Part shown: in pieces, positions 51,519 to 61,629 of the stretch
Layout: every line of letters starts with the position of its first letter
Position numbering within the stretch: position 1 is the stretch's first letter
Assembly (NCBI GenBank): GCA_015059095.1
Contig: SVBA01000007.1
Location: 1-64,000 of the forward strand
Origin: Erysipelotrichaceae bacterium
Lineage (GTDB): Bacteria; Bacillota_I; Bacilli_A; RFN20; CAG-449
Direction of reading: 5' to 3'
DNA length: 64,000 bases
Notes under the pieces: model-generated
What the model saw: only the letters and a program-made list of their open reading frames with translations
Told to the model about the DNA's origin: nothing
The model's database searches: none
Made by a program: the position numbers and the translations under genes

Positions 51519-52913
51519 ATGATTTCAAAAAAATTAGCTATTGAAGTCTTAAATCTTGCTACTGCGACAGGAGCAGATTTTGCAGAAATCTACCTAGAAG
51601 AAGATAAAACAATCTCTATCAACATCGATAATTGTAAAGTTGAAGGTTGTTCAGACGCTCTTACTTATGGAGCAGGTATTAGATTATTAAAAGGACTTCA
51701 AAGTGTATATGGTTACACAAATGATATTTCTAGAAAAGGATTATCAAAATTAGCTACTTCACTATCAGCATCATTTAATGATAAAAGATGTGTTGAAGTT
51801 AATTCAATTTCTAAAGTTAGAGTTTCAAAACATCATCGTCCACAAATTGAATACTCTACATATCCAAAAGATAAAATTATAGGAATGTTAACTGATGCTA
51901 GTAAAGTAGTATTAGAATATGATCCACGTATTGTAAGATGTAACGCTATGTTCCAATGCAATTATAAAGAAGTAGAAATCTTTAACTCTGAAGGAAAACA
52001 ATTTAATGATGTTCGTTCAAGAGGTAGAGCGTTCCTAATTGCAGTTGCAGCAAAACCTGGTTCAATTGAAACAGGCTCAGCAGGTCCAGGTGCTCAACAA
52101 GGCATGGAATTCTTCCTAGATGAAATTTCTTTAGTTGATCAAGCTAAAGAAGTAGCAAAAACAGCATTAACTATGTTAGATGCTAAAGAATGTCCTAGTG
52201 GAAAAATGCCAGTAATCATTGGTAATGGTTTTGGTGGAGTTATTTTCCACGAAGCTTGTGGTCACTCATTAGAAGCTACAAGTGTTGCAAAAGGATTATC
52301 AGTATTCTCAGGCAAAAAAGGAACAAAAATTGCTTCAAGTATTGTTTCCGCAGTTGATGATGGAACAATCTTAGGTGGTTGGGGATCAGGCAATATTGAT
52401 GATGAAGGTAATAAAACTCAAAGAAACTTATTAATTAAAAATGGTATCTTAAATTCTTACTTAGTTGATAACTTTAATGGTAGAAGAATGGGTGAAAAAG
52501 GAAATGGCGCTACTAGAAGACAATCTTATAAATTTGAACCAACTTCTCGTATGTCAAATACTTTCATTCTACCAGGAAAATCTACTCCAGAAGAAATTAT
52601 TGCCGCTACTAAATTTGGTTTATATGCTAAATCAATGGGTGGTGGTTCAGTTAATCCAGCAACTGGTGAATTTAACTTCGCAGTTAATGAAGGATATATT
52701 ATTGAAGATGGAAAAATTGCTTACCCTGTTAAAGGCGCAACTTTAATTGGTTCAGGCAAAGATACATTATTAAAAATTGATATGGTTGGTAACGATTTAA
52801 AACGTGCTCAAGGTATGTGTGGTTCTTCTTCAGGTTCCATTCCAGCAGACGTAGGTCAACCAACAATTAGAGTCAGTGAAATGACAGTAGGTGGAAGAGG
52901 AGGTGCTATCTAA
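51519..52913 (+). CDS. tldD: TldD metalloprotease subunit
   Basis: 464 residues; the catalytic zinc motif is HEACGH (in VIFHEACGHSLEA) and the late MCGSSSGS holds the third ligand Cys. Works as a heterodimer with TldE (PmbA) to hydrolyse small unfolded peptides and, in other bacteria, to process modified peptides such as microcins. Ribosome site AAAAAGGAG. Followed by tldE with a one-base overlap. Confidence 0.93.
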   Translation: MISKKLAIEVLNLATATGADFAEIYLEEDKTISINIDNCKVEGCSDALTYGAGIRLLKGLQSVYGYTNDISRKGLSKLATSLSASFNDKRCVEVNSISKVRVSKHHRPQIEYSTYPKDKIIGMLTDASKVVLEYDPRIVRCNAMFQCNYKEVEIFNSEGKQFNDVRSRGRAFLIAVAAKPGSIETGSAGPGAQQGMEFFLDEISLVDQAKEVAKTALTMLDAKECPSGKMPVIIGNGFGGVIFHEACGHSLEATSVAKGLSVFSGKKGTKIASSIVSAVDDGTILGGWGSGNIDDEGNKTQRNLLIKNGILNSYLVDNFNGRRMGEKGNGATRRQSYKFEPTSRMSNTFILPGKSTPEEIIAATKFGLYAKSMGGGSVNPATGEFNFAVNEGYIIEDGKIAYPVKGATLIGSGKDTLLKIDMVGNDLKRAQGMCGSSSGSIPADVGQPTIRVSEMTVGGRGGAI

Positions 52914-54235
52914 TGAATTACAATAAATTCTTTACTAAAGCAAAAGAAGAAGGTTTAGAAGCTTTAGAATTATATATCACAAAATCTAACCAATTATCAT
53001 TCTCATTATTTAAAAATGAAATTGATTCATACTCTATTTCTGATTCATTTGTATTATCTGCTAGAGGTATTTACAATGGTAAAATAGGATACGCTACTAG
53101 TGAAAAATTAGATGCTTCAACTATTGATTATGTTATAAATAACATAAAAGCAAACGCAAGCGTCATTACTAGTGAAGACAAACAATTCATTTTCCCAGGA
53201 AGTGAAAAATACTCTAAAAAGAATGTTTATAATAGAGCATTAGCAGAAACTTCTCCACAAGAAAAAATTGCTCTTGCTAAAGAACTAGATGCAAAAGTTA
53301 AATCTTTAGATTCTAGAATTCAAGAAGTAGAAACTTCTTACCAAGAAGAAACAGAAGAAGTAATGATGTTAAATTCATATGGATTAAAATTATCTAGTAA
53401 ACAAAACTATGCAGTTATTTATTCTTCTGCAGTAGCAACTGATGAAACAGGAGAAACTAAAAATGGTTACGACATGAAAATCTTAACAGATTTAAATGAA
53501 TTAGACATTGAAAAAGTTGCTAAAAAAGTAGTAGAAAAAACTATTTCTCAATTTAATTCTGGTCCATGTGCATCAGGTAAATATAAAGTTGTTTTAGATC
53601 CTCATTGTACTAGTGCATTACTATCATTCTTCATTGGTGGTTTATCAAGTGAAGAAGTTCAAAAGAAATCTTCTCTACTTGCAGATAAACTAAACCAACA
53701 AGTATGTTCTAAAAAATTAACTATTCTAGAATCACCATTAACTAAAAACGTCTTCTTTAGATATTTCGATGATGAGGGTGTTGCTACAACAAACAAAACA
53801 TTAATTAAAAATGGTGTTTTACAAACTTACTTATACAATTTAAGAACTGCACATAAAGATGGTGTCTCAACTACTGGTAATGGATATAAAGGTAGAACTG
53901 GTATTGGAATTAGAGCAGTCAATGTTTCAATTAAACCAGGTAAACTTTCTGAAGAACAATTATTAGAAAAAGTTCATGATGGTTTATATATCACTTCAAT
54001 GCAAGGTATGCATTCAGGATTAAATCCTCAATCAGGTAACTTCTCTTTAATCGCTCAAGGCTTTATGATTAAAGAAGGAAAACTTGCAGAACCTGTATCT
54101 TTAATTACAGTCGCAGGTAACTTATATACATTATTTAATGACGTAAAAGAAGTCGCTTCAAACATTGAATTACAAACTAATTCATATTCAGTACCTTCTA
54201 TTTATGTAAAAGAATTACAAGTTTCTGGTAAATAG
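52913..54235 (+). CDS. tldE: TldE/PmbA protease subunit
   Basis: 440 residues, the non-metal partner of TldD: TGNGYKGRTGIGIRAVNVSIKPG and the segment GMHSGLNPQSGNFSL are family hallmarks; the HExxxH motif is absent as expected. No RiPP precursor is seen nearby, so a housekeeping peptide-turnover role is most likely. Confidence 0.92.
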   Translation: MNYNKFFTKAKEEGLEALELYITKSNQLSFSLFKNEIDSYSISDSFVLSARGIYNGKIGYATSEKLDASTIDYVINNIKANASVITSEDKQFIFPGSEKYSKKNVYNRALAETSPQEKIALAKELDAKVKSLDSRIQEVETSYQEETEEVMMLNSYGLKLSSKQNYAVIYSSAVATDETGETKNGYDMKILTDLNELDIEKVAKKVVEKTISQFNSGPCASGKYKVVLDPHCTSALLSFFIGGLSSEEVQKKSSLLADKLNQQVCSKKLTILESPLTKNVFFRYFDDEGVATTNKTLIKNGVLQTYLYNLRTAHKDGVSTTGNGYKGRTGIGIRAVNVSIKPGKLSEEQLLEKVHDGLYITSMQGMHSGLNPQSGNFSLIAQGFMIKEGKLAEPVSLITVAGNLYTLFNDVKEVASNIELQTNSYSVPSIYVKELQVSGK

Positions 54236-54249
54236 TATTTAGATATTAT

Positions 54250-54290
54250 AAAACTCGAGTTTTACGCTAAAAACTCGAGTTTTTTTGTTA
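54250..54290 (+). terminator. Terminator of tldDE
   Basis: AAAACTCGAGTTTT twice (54250-54263 and 54270-54283); the two 14-mers are also self-complementary, so a long stem with a T run forms. Confidence 0.8.
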
Positions 54291-54301
54291 AATAAATATT
54301 A

Positions 54302-56644
54302 CTAATCAACTTTATCAAAGAAATAAATTCTTGATTCCATATCTTTAACAAGTTTTGTTTTATCATTCCAACCGGTTCCATTAAATGATTGATATACTTC
54401 ATATCCTTTAGATACTAAGATATCTCCATTAACAACTTGGTCTTCTCCTCTTTCTTTCATCTTAATTACTTTAGCAATCAGTCTATGTAAGAAAGAACCA
54501 TTTTTAATATGAATAGGTGAAATTTGATTTACAAGTCCACCAAATAATCTAATATCATGATAATACGTTTTACTATGAACCCTATATTTATAGTCTCTAT
54601 TTAGTCCACTTAATGGAAGAATATCTGTCATATGACCTACATCTGCTCTTTCATAGAAAAGAATTACACAAGCATGTTCTTTATCTTTAGAAACTTGAGA
54701 TATGATATGCACTCCATCTTTAGGATCATAACGATAATAATCTGAGTCTAAGAAATACTTACGATAATGTTTAAACTCTTCAACTTGTGTTTTAATAATT
54801 TTTCTTTCTTCTTTTGGCATTTCTCCTAGATTACATTCATAACCTAGTAACCCAGTAAATGCTACATTATATCTAGTATCAACGGAAGAAGTTCTTAAAG
54901 TTTGATGATTTGGAATATCTGATACATGACATCCTAAAGTAGATAAAGGATAACCATAACTATACCCTCTTTGAATCATTATTCTACTCATTGCATCACT
55001 ATTATCACTCGCCCAAATTTGAGGCATGTAAGATAAAATACCTAAGTCAAATCTATTTCCTCCACCTGAACATCCTTCAAATAAAACATGAGGGAAAGCT
55101 TTAACTAATCTATCCATCAATTGATATAAACCTAGAACATAACGATGAGACAATTCATTCATCTTCTCTTCTTCTAAAGATGAAGAAAAGTATTCTGAGA
55201 AAATTCTATTCATATCCCATTTTACATATTTACAATTACTTCTAGTAAAAACATCTTTCATCGATTCAAATAAATAATCTACTACATCTTGATTTGACAA
55301 ATCTAAAATGTATTGATGTCTACCTAGAGATTGAACTCTATTAGGAGTTTTAATAACCCATTCAGGATGTGCTTTATATAAATTAGATTTTTCATTTACC
55401 ATTTCAGGTTCTACCCAAATTCCAAAATCCATACCTAATTTATTAATTCTTTTAGATAGTCTTTCTAGTCCACCAGGTAATTTCTTTTTATTTACATACC
55501 AATCTCCTAGACCTTCAAAATCTGAATTTCTAGTTCCAAACCATCCATCATCTAAAACGAATAATTCCATTCCAGCCTTACTAGCCTTTTTCGCCATCTT
55601 TAATAATTTTCTTTCATTAAAGCGAAAGTACGCTGCTTCCCATGAGTTATTTAAAATAGGCCTGGGCAAATCTTGATATGTCCCTCTTACGATATGATTT
55701 CTTACAAAATCATGCATAGAGTGAGACATTTTTCTTAATCCACAAGACGAATAAGTCATAATAGATTCTGGAGTTTCAAAAACTTCACCATTTTTCAAAG
55801 TATAATCAAATGTTGCAGGATTAATTCCACTCATCACTCTAATATGAGAGAACGTATCAGTTTCTACTGATTCTAGATGATTACCAGAATATACTAAATT
55901 AAATCCATACACTTCACCATTTTCTTCACTTACATCTTTATGTCCTAACATCACAAATGGATTACTTCTAGAAGAAGATACACCACATAAAGATTCAGAA
56001 TTAATAGTTCCAATTACACAAGGTTGATCATATCTTTTCATTTCTCTAGCCCAACCACCATGGAAAGAAATAAATTTATAATCTTTATTAATTAAATCTA
56101 AATGTAAAGACATTGCCTTTAAGATTTTAATATCCTCTTGATTATCATTAATAATTTCTACTCTTCTAGAAATAACATCACATTCTTCATAAACACTATA
56201 AATGATATTTAATCGAATATTGTTTTCTTCATCTTTTAGATGAACTACTAATTCTTCAATTTCCTTATCTTTAGAATGAGAAGTAGGCAAAGTTTTCATT
56301 TCTGTATGTTTTCTTATCTCATAAGAATCATAAACAAAATCTAAATCTCTAGAACCATTAGGAAGTCTAATATCAATAGATGGATTTCTAATATCACCAC
56401 TACCTCTAGAAGATATTTCAAGTAACATAGTTTCTAAACAAGCATTTTGTTTGTCTTCTCTATATGCCACAGAGTTTCCAATTGTAAATTCACTTCTTTG
56501 CTTTAAAGAAGATACTGTATTCTCATCTACTTTAATTCTATTTCCATAGTGTAAATGTTCTAAATGATTAATATCATTGACATAAAAAATATAAGAAGTT
56601 GTTTTTGTATGTAATTCAAAAACATTATTATTGACTAAAATCAT
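54302..56644 (-). CDS. Alpha-galactosidase (GH36)
   Basis: 780 residues: an N-terminal beta-supersandwich (1-330), a TIM barrel with nucleophile D477 in KWDMNR, and acid/base candidate D547 in WASDNSDAMSR; the C-terminal beta-domain closes the protein. LDDGWFG and FEGCSGGGNRFDLG are GH36 signatures. No signal peptide, so it is intracellular and splits alpha-galactosides such as melibiose or raffinose imported by other proteins. Divergent from the GH13 gene, sharing a 105-bp control region. Confidence 0.93.
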   Translation of the reverse strand: MILVNNNVFELHTKTTSYIFYVNDINHLEHLHYGNRIKVDENTVSSLKQRSEFTIGNSVAYREDKQNACLETMLLEISSRGSGDIRNPSIDIRLPNGSRDLDFVYDSYEIRKHTEMKTLPTSHSKDKEIEELVVHLKDEENNIRLNIIYSVYEECDVISRRVEIINDNQEDIKILKAMSLHLDLINKDYKFISFHGGWAREMKRYDQPCVIGTINSESLCGVSSSRSNPFVMLGHKDVSEENGEVYGFNLVYSGNHLESVETDTFSHIRVMSGINPATFDYTLKNGEVFETPESIMTYSSCGLRKMSHSMHDFVRNHIVRGTYQDLPRPILNNSWEAAYFRFNERKLLKMAKKASKAGMELFVLDDGWFGTRNSDFEGLGDWYVNKKKLPGGLERLSKRINKLGMDFGIWVEPEMVNEKSNLYKAHPEWVIKTPNRVQSLGRHQYILDLSNQDVVDYLFESMKDVFTRSNCKYVKWDMNRIFSEYFSSSLEEEKMNELSHRYVLGLYQLMDRLVKAFPHVLFEGCSGGGNRFDLGILSYMPQIWASDNSDAMSRIMIQRGYSYGYPLSTLGCHVSDIPNHQTLRTSSVDTRYNVAFTGLLGYECNLGEMPKEERKIIKTQVEEFKHYRKYFLDSDYYRYDPKDGVHIISQVSKDKEHACVILFYERADVGHMTDILPLSGLNRDYKYRVHSKTYYHDIRLFGGLVNQISPIHIKNGSFLHRLIAKVIKMKERGEDQVVNGDILVSKGYEVYQSFNGTGWNDKTKLVKDMESRIYFFDKVD

Positions 56645-56707
56645 AAATTTATTCTCCTTTGTAAATTTATTATAACATTAATAAAAATATTTTGTATCTT
56701 CTAATTA

Positions 56708-56719
56708 ATCTAATTAGAT
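56708..56719. promoter_or_regulatory. Palindrome between divergent glycosidase genes
   Basis: ATCTAATTAGAT, a perfect 12-bp palindrome, lies between the starts of the GH36 and GH13 genes; candidate operator of a sugar regulator. Confidence 0.35.
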
Positions 56720-56749
56720 GTTAAAATTAAATAGATAGGAGATTTACAT

Positions 56750-58423
56750 ATGAAAAATACAAAATGGTATGAAAATGCGATAATTTATCAAATTTATCCT
56801 CGTTCATTTATGGACTCAAATAATGATGGACTTGGTGATATTCCTGGAATTATCTCAAAATTAGATTATTTAAAAGAACTAGGAGTCAACTGTGTTTGGC
56901 TCTCACCAGTCTATGACTCACCTCAACAAGATAATGGCTACGACATTAAAAACTATGTTGACATTTATCCTCCATTTGGTAATTTAGATGATTTTAAATT
57001 AATGCTAGATGAAATGCATAAAAGAGGTATTAGATTAATTATGGACTTAGTAGTCAATCATACTTCTGATGAACATAAATGGTTTATAGAAGCCAAAAAA
57101 TCAAAAGACAATCCTTATAGAGATTATTACATTTGGAAAAAAGGAAAAGGAAAGAAAAACAAAAGACCTAATAACTGGTTAGGTTTCTTTGGTGCACCTG
57201 CTTGGGAATATGATAAAACTACTGATGAATACTATCTTCACTTATTTGATAAAAAACAACCTGATTTAAACTGGGAAAATCCAAAAATTATTGAAGAAGT
57301 TAAATCATTAATGAAATTTTGGTTAGATATGGGAGTTGATGGATTTAGATGTGATGTAATTAACTTAATTTCTAAAGATCAAAGATTTAAATCCTCATTA
57401 CAAATTCCTGCAGGAGCAAAATATTATGTAAATGGCCCTAGACTTCATGAATTTTTACACGAAATTAATAAAGATGTATTATCTAATTATGATTGTATGA
57501 CAGTTGGCGAAACAGCATTTACAACATTAGAAGATGCTAGATTATTAACTGCACCGGAAAGACAAGAATTAAATACTATCTTCAATTTTGATCATACTAG
57601 CTCTGATAATTTCATGGGTATTAAATGGCTATATAGAAAATTCTCTCTTCCACGAATGAAAAAATCATTTAAGAAATGGCAAGTTGGTAATATTTGGGGA
57701 TGGAATACATTGTTTATAGAAAATCATGATCAAAGAAGATGTGTAGGAAGATTTAATACTAACGATAAAGAATTAAGAGTTGAATCTAGTAAAATGCTTG
57801 GAACAATGTGTTACTTCCAAAAAGGAACCCCATATATTTATCAAGGTCAAGAAATTGGTATGACTAATGCTTACTTTAAAGATTTAAATCAATACCAAGA
57901 TACAGAAGTATTCACTATTCATAAGTTATTAACTAAACTTCACCTTCCTAAAAAATTTATCGACTTCACTATTCCAAATGGCGCGAGAGATAACGCTAGA
58001 ACACCAATGCAATGGGATGATAGTGAATATGCAGGATTTAGTAAATCTAAACCTTGGTTAAGTGTTAATGAAAATAAATCTTATATCAATGTGGAAGAAG
58101 CTAAAAAAGATCCTAATTCTATTCTTAATTACTATAAAAAATTAATTCAAGTACATAAAGAGCAAAAAGAAATCATCAATAAAGGAGATTATGTAGATTT
58201 ATGTATCAACCATAAAAAAATCTATGCATACACTAGAACTTACAATAATGAAACATTATTATGTATTTCTAATTTTTCTAATAAAGAAACAAAATACAAA
58301 CTCCCAAAACATTTACTAAACAAAGAAAAAGAATTATTACTTAATAATTATGAAGTTAGTAATATTAACGAAGAAACATTAATTTTAAAACCTTATGAAA
58401 CTAGATTATATAAATTAAAATAA
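56750..58423 (+). CDS. Intracellular GH13 alpha-glucosidase (oligo-1,6-glucosidase/trehalose-6-P hydrolase type)
   Basis: 557 residues; catalytic residues D202 (GVDGFRCDVINL), E254 (VGETAF) and D327 (ENHDQ). WYENAIIYQIYPRSFMDSNNDGLGD is the subfamily-31 start. Positions match Bacillus oligo-1,6-glucosidase; the VINLISK motif is also usual in TreC, so the substrate (isomaltose, maltose or trehalose-6-phosphate) stays open. No signal peptide. Good ribosome site AGGAGA. Confidence 0.9.
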   Translation: MKNTKWYENAIIYQIYPRSFMDSNNDGLGDIPGIISKLDYLKELGVNCVWLSPVYDSPQQDNGYDIKNYVDIYPPFGNLDDFKLMLDEMHKRGIRLIMDLVVNHTSDEHKWFIEAKKSKDNPYRDYYIWKKGKGKKNKRPNNWLGFFGAPAWEYDKTTDEYYLHLFDKKQPDLNWENPKIIEEVKSLMKFWLDMGVDGFRCDVINLISKDQRFKSSLQIPAGAKYYVNGPRLHEFLHEINKDVLSNYDCMTVGETAFTTLEDARLLTAPERQELNTIFNFDHTSSDNFMGIKWLYRKFSLPRMKKSFKKWQVGNIWGWNTLFIENHDQRRCVGRFNTNDKELRVESSKMLGTMCYFQKGTPYIYQGQEIGMTNAYFKDLNQYQDTEVFTIHKLLTKLHLPKKFIDFTIPNGARDNARTPMQWDDSEYAGFSKSKPWLSVNENKSYINVEEAKKDPNSILNYYKKLIQVHKEQKEIINKGDYVDLCINHKKIYAYTRTYNNETLLCISNFSNKETKYKLPKHLLNKEKELLLNNYEVSNINEETLILKPYETRLYKLK

Positions 58424-58443
58424 TTGAGTTTTTCGCAACAAAT

Positions 58444-58476
58444 AAAGACTAGAGTTATTTATCCTCTAGTCTTTTT
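58444..58476. terminator. Bidirectional terminator
   Basis: AAAGACTAGAG/CTCTAGTCTTT stem with T run; it serves the GH13 gene and the convergent small gene. Confidence 0.8.
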
Positions 58477-58477
58477 A

Positions 58478-58840
58478 TTATTCTTTAGTCAAGGTTATAT
58501 TAGTATATTTTTTTATAAATTCTTCTATCAACTTCCATTCTTTAGGAAACTTATTTAGTCCTTCATAGATATATTCTTTTCCATCAACTAACAAAGATAT
58601 CATCCAATAATTTTCACTAATCGGTTTGTCTTTATTTATATATTTTCCATTCCAATTCTCAAATGATATTTTCTTTAAATCTTTAAGACATTCTTCTTTA
58701 GTAAAAGTAACAGAACTTTCATTCCATCCATTATGTTTAATTACTAAATTTTCTTCATTAAACAAAATCAATACTTTTTTGATTCCTCCAAAAGAATTTC
58801 CCATTTTAAATTCAAATCTATCAATATTCTTTAATGACAT
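58478..58840 (-). CDS. Hypothetical protein, 120 aa
   Basis: Not recognised. A soluble small domain with WNGKYINKDKPISENYW, LLVDGKEYIYEGLNKFPKEW and an amphipathic C-terminal helix. It starts 9 bp after the DUF4097 gene and probably ends the PadR operon. Ribosome site GTAGGT. Confidence 0.5.
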   Translation of the reverse strand: MSLKNIDRFEFKMGNSFGGIKKVLILFNEENLVIKHNGWNESSVTFTKEECLKDLKKISFENWNGKYINKDKPISENYWMISLLVDGKEYIYEGLNKFPKEWKLIEEFIKKYTNITLTKE

Positions 58841-58849
58841 ATCATTTAC

Positions 58850-59809
58850 CTACTTTTCAATTTGAATCACTATATCACCAGTATCAGTTGTTATTTCACA
58901 CTTTCCACCACTAGTTGATTGAGGATAAACTTTCTTTCCAGTATTTGTTTCAATAAAGAAAATTTTATCTGAACATAATGTTCCACTAACCCTTCCTGTA
59001 CTTGTTTTAATGCAAATTTCTTGAGCATCCATCTTAACAAAAATTACATCTCCAGTATTTCTTTTAATATTAATTTTTTCTTCAACAATATAATTATTAA
59101 TATATAAATCACCAGTACTACCACTTGAAGTAAAATTTTTACTTTTACTGTCATTTAATGTGACTTTACCTGTACTTACTTTAATAAATAAATTTTCTTT
59201 ACAATCTAATTCTTCACCTTCTACTGTACCAGTTGATACTTCTATATCTATATTATTAGAAGCAATATTTTCTAAAGTTATATCTCCTGTTGATAGATCA
59301 ATATCTAATGAATTAATTTTACATGAACTAATTTTTAAATCACCAGTTGAAGCCTCAATATCCATACAATTAAAAGTAAATTCTTCTACAATATTAATAT
59401 CTCCTGTTGATTCATCTATTGTTAGTGAGTTAAATTCTGTATCTACTAAATATAAAGTTATTGAGTAATTACCTATAGTAAATAAATTTTCATACCATTT
59501 ACTTGTATTATGAGTGATTATTTTTAATGTTCTATTTTCTAAAGTTACTTGATGAATCAATTTTTCCGGACCTTTACAAACCACTTTATTAATTCCATCA
59601 TTAGACTTACTTATTTTAATATCAGAAGTATCTGAATCAATTAAAATATCATTAATATCATCATTAAAGTCAAAAGTTGTTTCTACTAATCTAGAATTCA
59701 ATGATTCAAAACTCCAATTATTATCTCCTAGTGCTTTAATAAAAATAATTGATCCTACAATAACTAATACAACCCCAATAAGAGTAAATATTTTACCTAT
59801 TTTTTTCAT
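58850..59809 (-). CDS. DUF4097 family protein with N-terminal membrane anchor
   Basis: 319 residues; residues 5-27 form one membrane helix, then a right-handed beta-helix of short repeats such as STGDI.L and STGTVEG (DUF4097, LiaG/YvlB-like). In Bacillota such proteins lie outside the membrane and belong to envelope-stress operons with PadR and DUF1700. One base after the DUF1700 gene, coupled. Ribosome site AAGGAGG. Confidence 0.82.
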   Translation of the reverse strand: MKKIGKIFTLIGVVLVIVGSIIFIKALGDNNWSFESLNSRLVETTFDFNDDINDILIDSDTSDIKISKSNDGINKVVCKGPEKLIHQVTLENRTLKIITHNTSKWYENLFTIGNYSITLYLVDTEFNSLTIDESTGDINIVEEFTFNCMDIEASTGDLKISSCKINSLDIDLSTGDITLENIASNNIDIEVSTGTVEGEELDCKENLFIKVSTGKVTLNDSKSKNFTSSGSTGDLYINNYIVEEKINIKRNTGDVIFVKMDAQEICIKTSTGRVSGTLCSDKIFFIETNTGKKVYPQSTSGGKCEITTDTGDIVIQIEK

Positions 59810-59810
59810 T

Positions 59811-60398
59811 TTATTTTACCTCCTTAAGAAATAAATTCTTAATCCAAACAACGATATTTTTACTAAATACCATAAATAGCTTTGTTAGTTCTTTACATCC
59901 AAAGAACAATAATATTCCTAATCCTAAACAAATTATACTTCCTCCTAAAAGAAGAGCTCCTGATCCTTGAAAAATATAAATAACTCCTAAAACTATTCCT
60001 CCAAGTCCTCCAGCCACTAATGCTATAAATACTGCCCATAAACTTATTAATAAAGATGCTAATACTACATATAAGGAAAATAATACTACTATTACTGCAA
60101 TTAATAAGCTTAACCAAATTGGAGATCCTAATACTAATAAGATAATTGTAGCGATATTAATTTTCTTTTTAGGAGTTACTTTTTCTTTAATTAATTTCTT
60201 TAATGGATAATTAGCAATTACTTGTCTAGAAACTTCATCTAGTGTCCCAATATCATTAATCGCCTCTTCTTCTTTAAAACCATCTTCAATTCGATCATCA
60301 ATCATTTCACTATAAAAATTAATTCTTTCCTCTAAATCTTCTTTAGGTAAATTGGATAATTTAATTCTTAATTTATTTAAAAATTCTTCTTTTTTCAT
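59811..60398 (-). CDS. DUF1700 (HAAS) membrane protein
   Basis: 195 residues; the N-terminal ~70 are the HAAS signalling domain (MKKEEFLNKLRIKLSNLPKE... RIEDGFKEEEAINDIGTLDEVSRQVI), followed by two or three hydrophobic segments. HAAS domains typically receive a PadR-linked signal. The start overlaps the PadR stop by 4 nt. Confidence 0.82.
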   Translation of the reverse strand: MKKEEFLNKLRIKLSNLPKEDLEERINFYSEMIDDRIEDGFKEEEAINDIGTLDEVSRQVIANYPLKKLIKEKVTPKKKINIATIILLVLGSPIWLSLLIAVIVVLFSLYVVLASLLISLWAVFIALVAGGLGGIVLGVIYIFQGSGALLLGGSIICLGLGILLFFGCKELTKLFMVFSKNIVVWIKNLFLKEVK

Positions 60399-60712
60399 CG
60401 TCTTTCATCTCCTTTAACAACAAATTGATATATTGATAAGATCTCAAACCAATCTTTTTTAAATTCTTCAATTTTCTCTAATCCTAATTTCGTAATATGA
60501 TAATACTTTCTTAATCTTCCATCATGTTCAGAAGTTTTAACCGTTAACATATTCGCAAGCTCTAGTCTTTTTAAAATTGTATATAAAGTAGATTCCGACA
60601 TTTCTATGTATGGTTTCATATCTTTTATTATCTTATAACCATATGAAGGCTCATTTTTAATCGCCCTCAATACACATACATCTAATAGTCCTCTTTTTAA
60701 TTGTATGTCCAT
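60395..60712 (-). CDS. PadR-family transcriptional regulator
   Basis: 105 residues of a PadR winged helix: LKRGLLDVCVLRAIKNEPSYGYKI, SESTLYTILKRLE and a short helical tail. First gene of the PadR-DUF1700-DUF4097 operon and presumably its repressor, responding to an envelope signal. Confidence 0.9.
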   Translation of the reverse strand: MDIQLKRGLLDVCVLRAIKNEPSYGYKIIKDMKPYIEMSESTLYTILKRLELANMLTVKTSEHDGRLRKYYHITKLGLEKIEEFKKDWFEILSIYQFVVKGDERR

Positions 60713-60735
60713 AAATACTTCTCCTTACGTAATAC

Positions 60736-60764
60736 ATCGTATCACGAGGTATATAATAATGCAA
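60736..60764 (-). promoter_or_regulatory. Promoter of the PadR operon
   Basis: Minus strand TTGCAT (60759-60764), 17-bp spacer, TACGAT (60736-60741). The region contains GATAC/GTATT-type half-sites around the start that could be bound by PadR. Confidence 0.5.
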
Positions 60765-60876
60765 TAAAAATTTATACACTTAATCTATATTTTATTAAAA
60801 ATTAATTTAATTAATCTTCCATCTATACATACAATAATCTTAATTAAAACATTTTAAATCACTTTTCAAAAGAAAA

Positions 60877-60896
60877 ACGAGTAGTAAACTACTCGT
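60877..60896 (-). terminator. Terminator of the amino-acid ABC operon
   Basis: Minus-strand ACGAGTAG/CTACTCGT at the stop codon, followed by TTTTT. Confidence 0.8.
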
Positions 60897-61627
60897 TAAT
60901 CATTAAATCTTCTTAAGAATTCTTTTGTTCTTTCTTCTTTTGTATGTTCAAATACTTCACTAGGAGTACCACTTTCAAGAATAATACCTTTATCTAAGAA
61001 TAATACTCTAGTTGATACATCTTTAGCAAACTTCATTTCATGAGTTACGATAATTAAAGTCATACCTTCTTTAGATAATTCTTTAATAACATCAAGAACT
61101 TCTCCTACCATTTCTGGATCTAAAGCTGAAGTTGGTTCATCAAACAACAATACTTCTGGGTTCATACATAGTGCTCTAGCAATAGCAACTCTTTGTTTTT
61201 GACCTCCAGATAAAGAAGTTGATTTAGCATAACTGAAATCATCCATTCCTACTTTCTTTAAGTACTTATGAGCGATTTCTTCCGCTTCTTTTTTACTTCT
61301 TTTTAATACTTTCATTTGTGCTAAAGTACAATTATCAATAACATTTTTATTATTGAATAAATTAAATGATTGGAAAACCATACCAATATGTGTTCTTACT
61401 TCATTAATATCAGTATCCTTATTCAATAAAGGAATTCCTTTGAATAAGATTTCTCCACTAGTAGGTTCTTCTAATAAATTTAAACATCTTAATAAAGTAG
61501 ATTTTCCACTACCAGAAGATCCAATAATTGAAATTACTTCTCCTTCATTAATATCTAAACTAATTCCATTTAATACTTGTAACTCATCAAAAGATTTATA
61601 AACGTTTTTTACTTCAATAATCGCCAT
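60896..61627 (-). CDS. Polar amino-acid ABC transporter ATPase (GlnQ type)
   Basis: 243 residues: Walker [11 protein letters not shown]-loop VFQSFNLF, signature LSGGQKQR, Walker [16 protein letters not shown]-loop VTHEM. Third gene of a substrate-binding protein, permease and ATPase operon under the lysine riboswitch, so lysine or another cationic amino acid is the likely cargo. Ribosome site GGAGG, 2 bp after the permease. Confidence 0.92.
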   Translation of the reverse strand: MAIIEVKNVYKSFDELQVLNGISLDINEGEVISIIGSSGSGKSTLLRCLNLLEEPTSGEILFKGIPLLNKDTDINEVRTHIGMVFQSFNLFNNKNVIDNCTLAQMKVLKRSKKEAEEIAHKYLKKVGMDDFSYAKSTSLSGGQKQRVAIARALCMNPEVLLFDEPTSALDPEMVGEVLDVIKELSKEGMTLIIVTHEMKFAKDVSTRVLFLDKGIILESGTPSEVFEHTKEERTKEFLRRFND

Positions 61628-61629
61628 AA

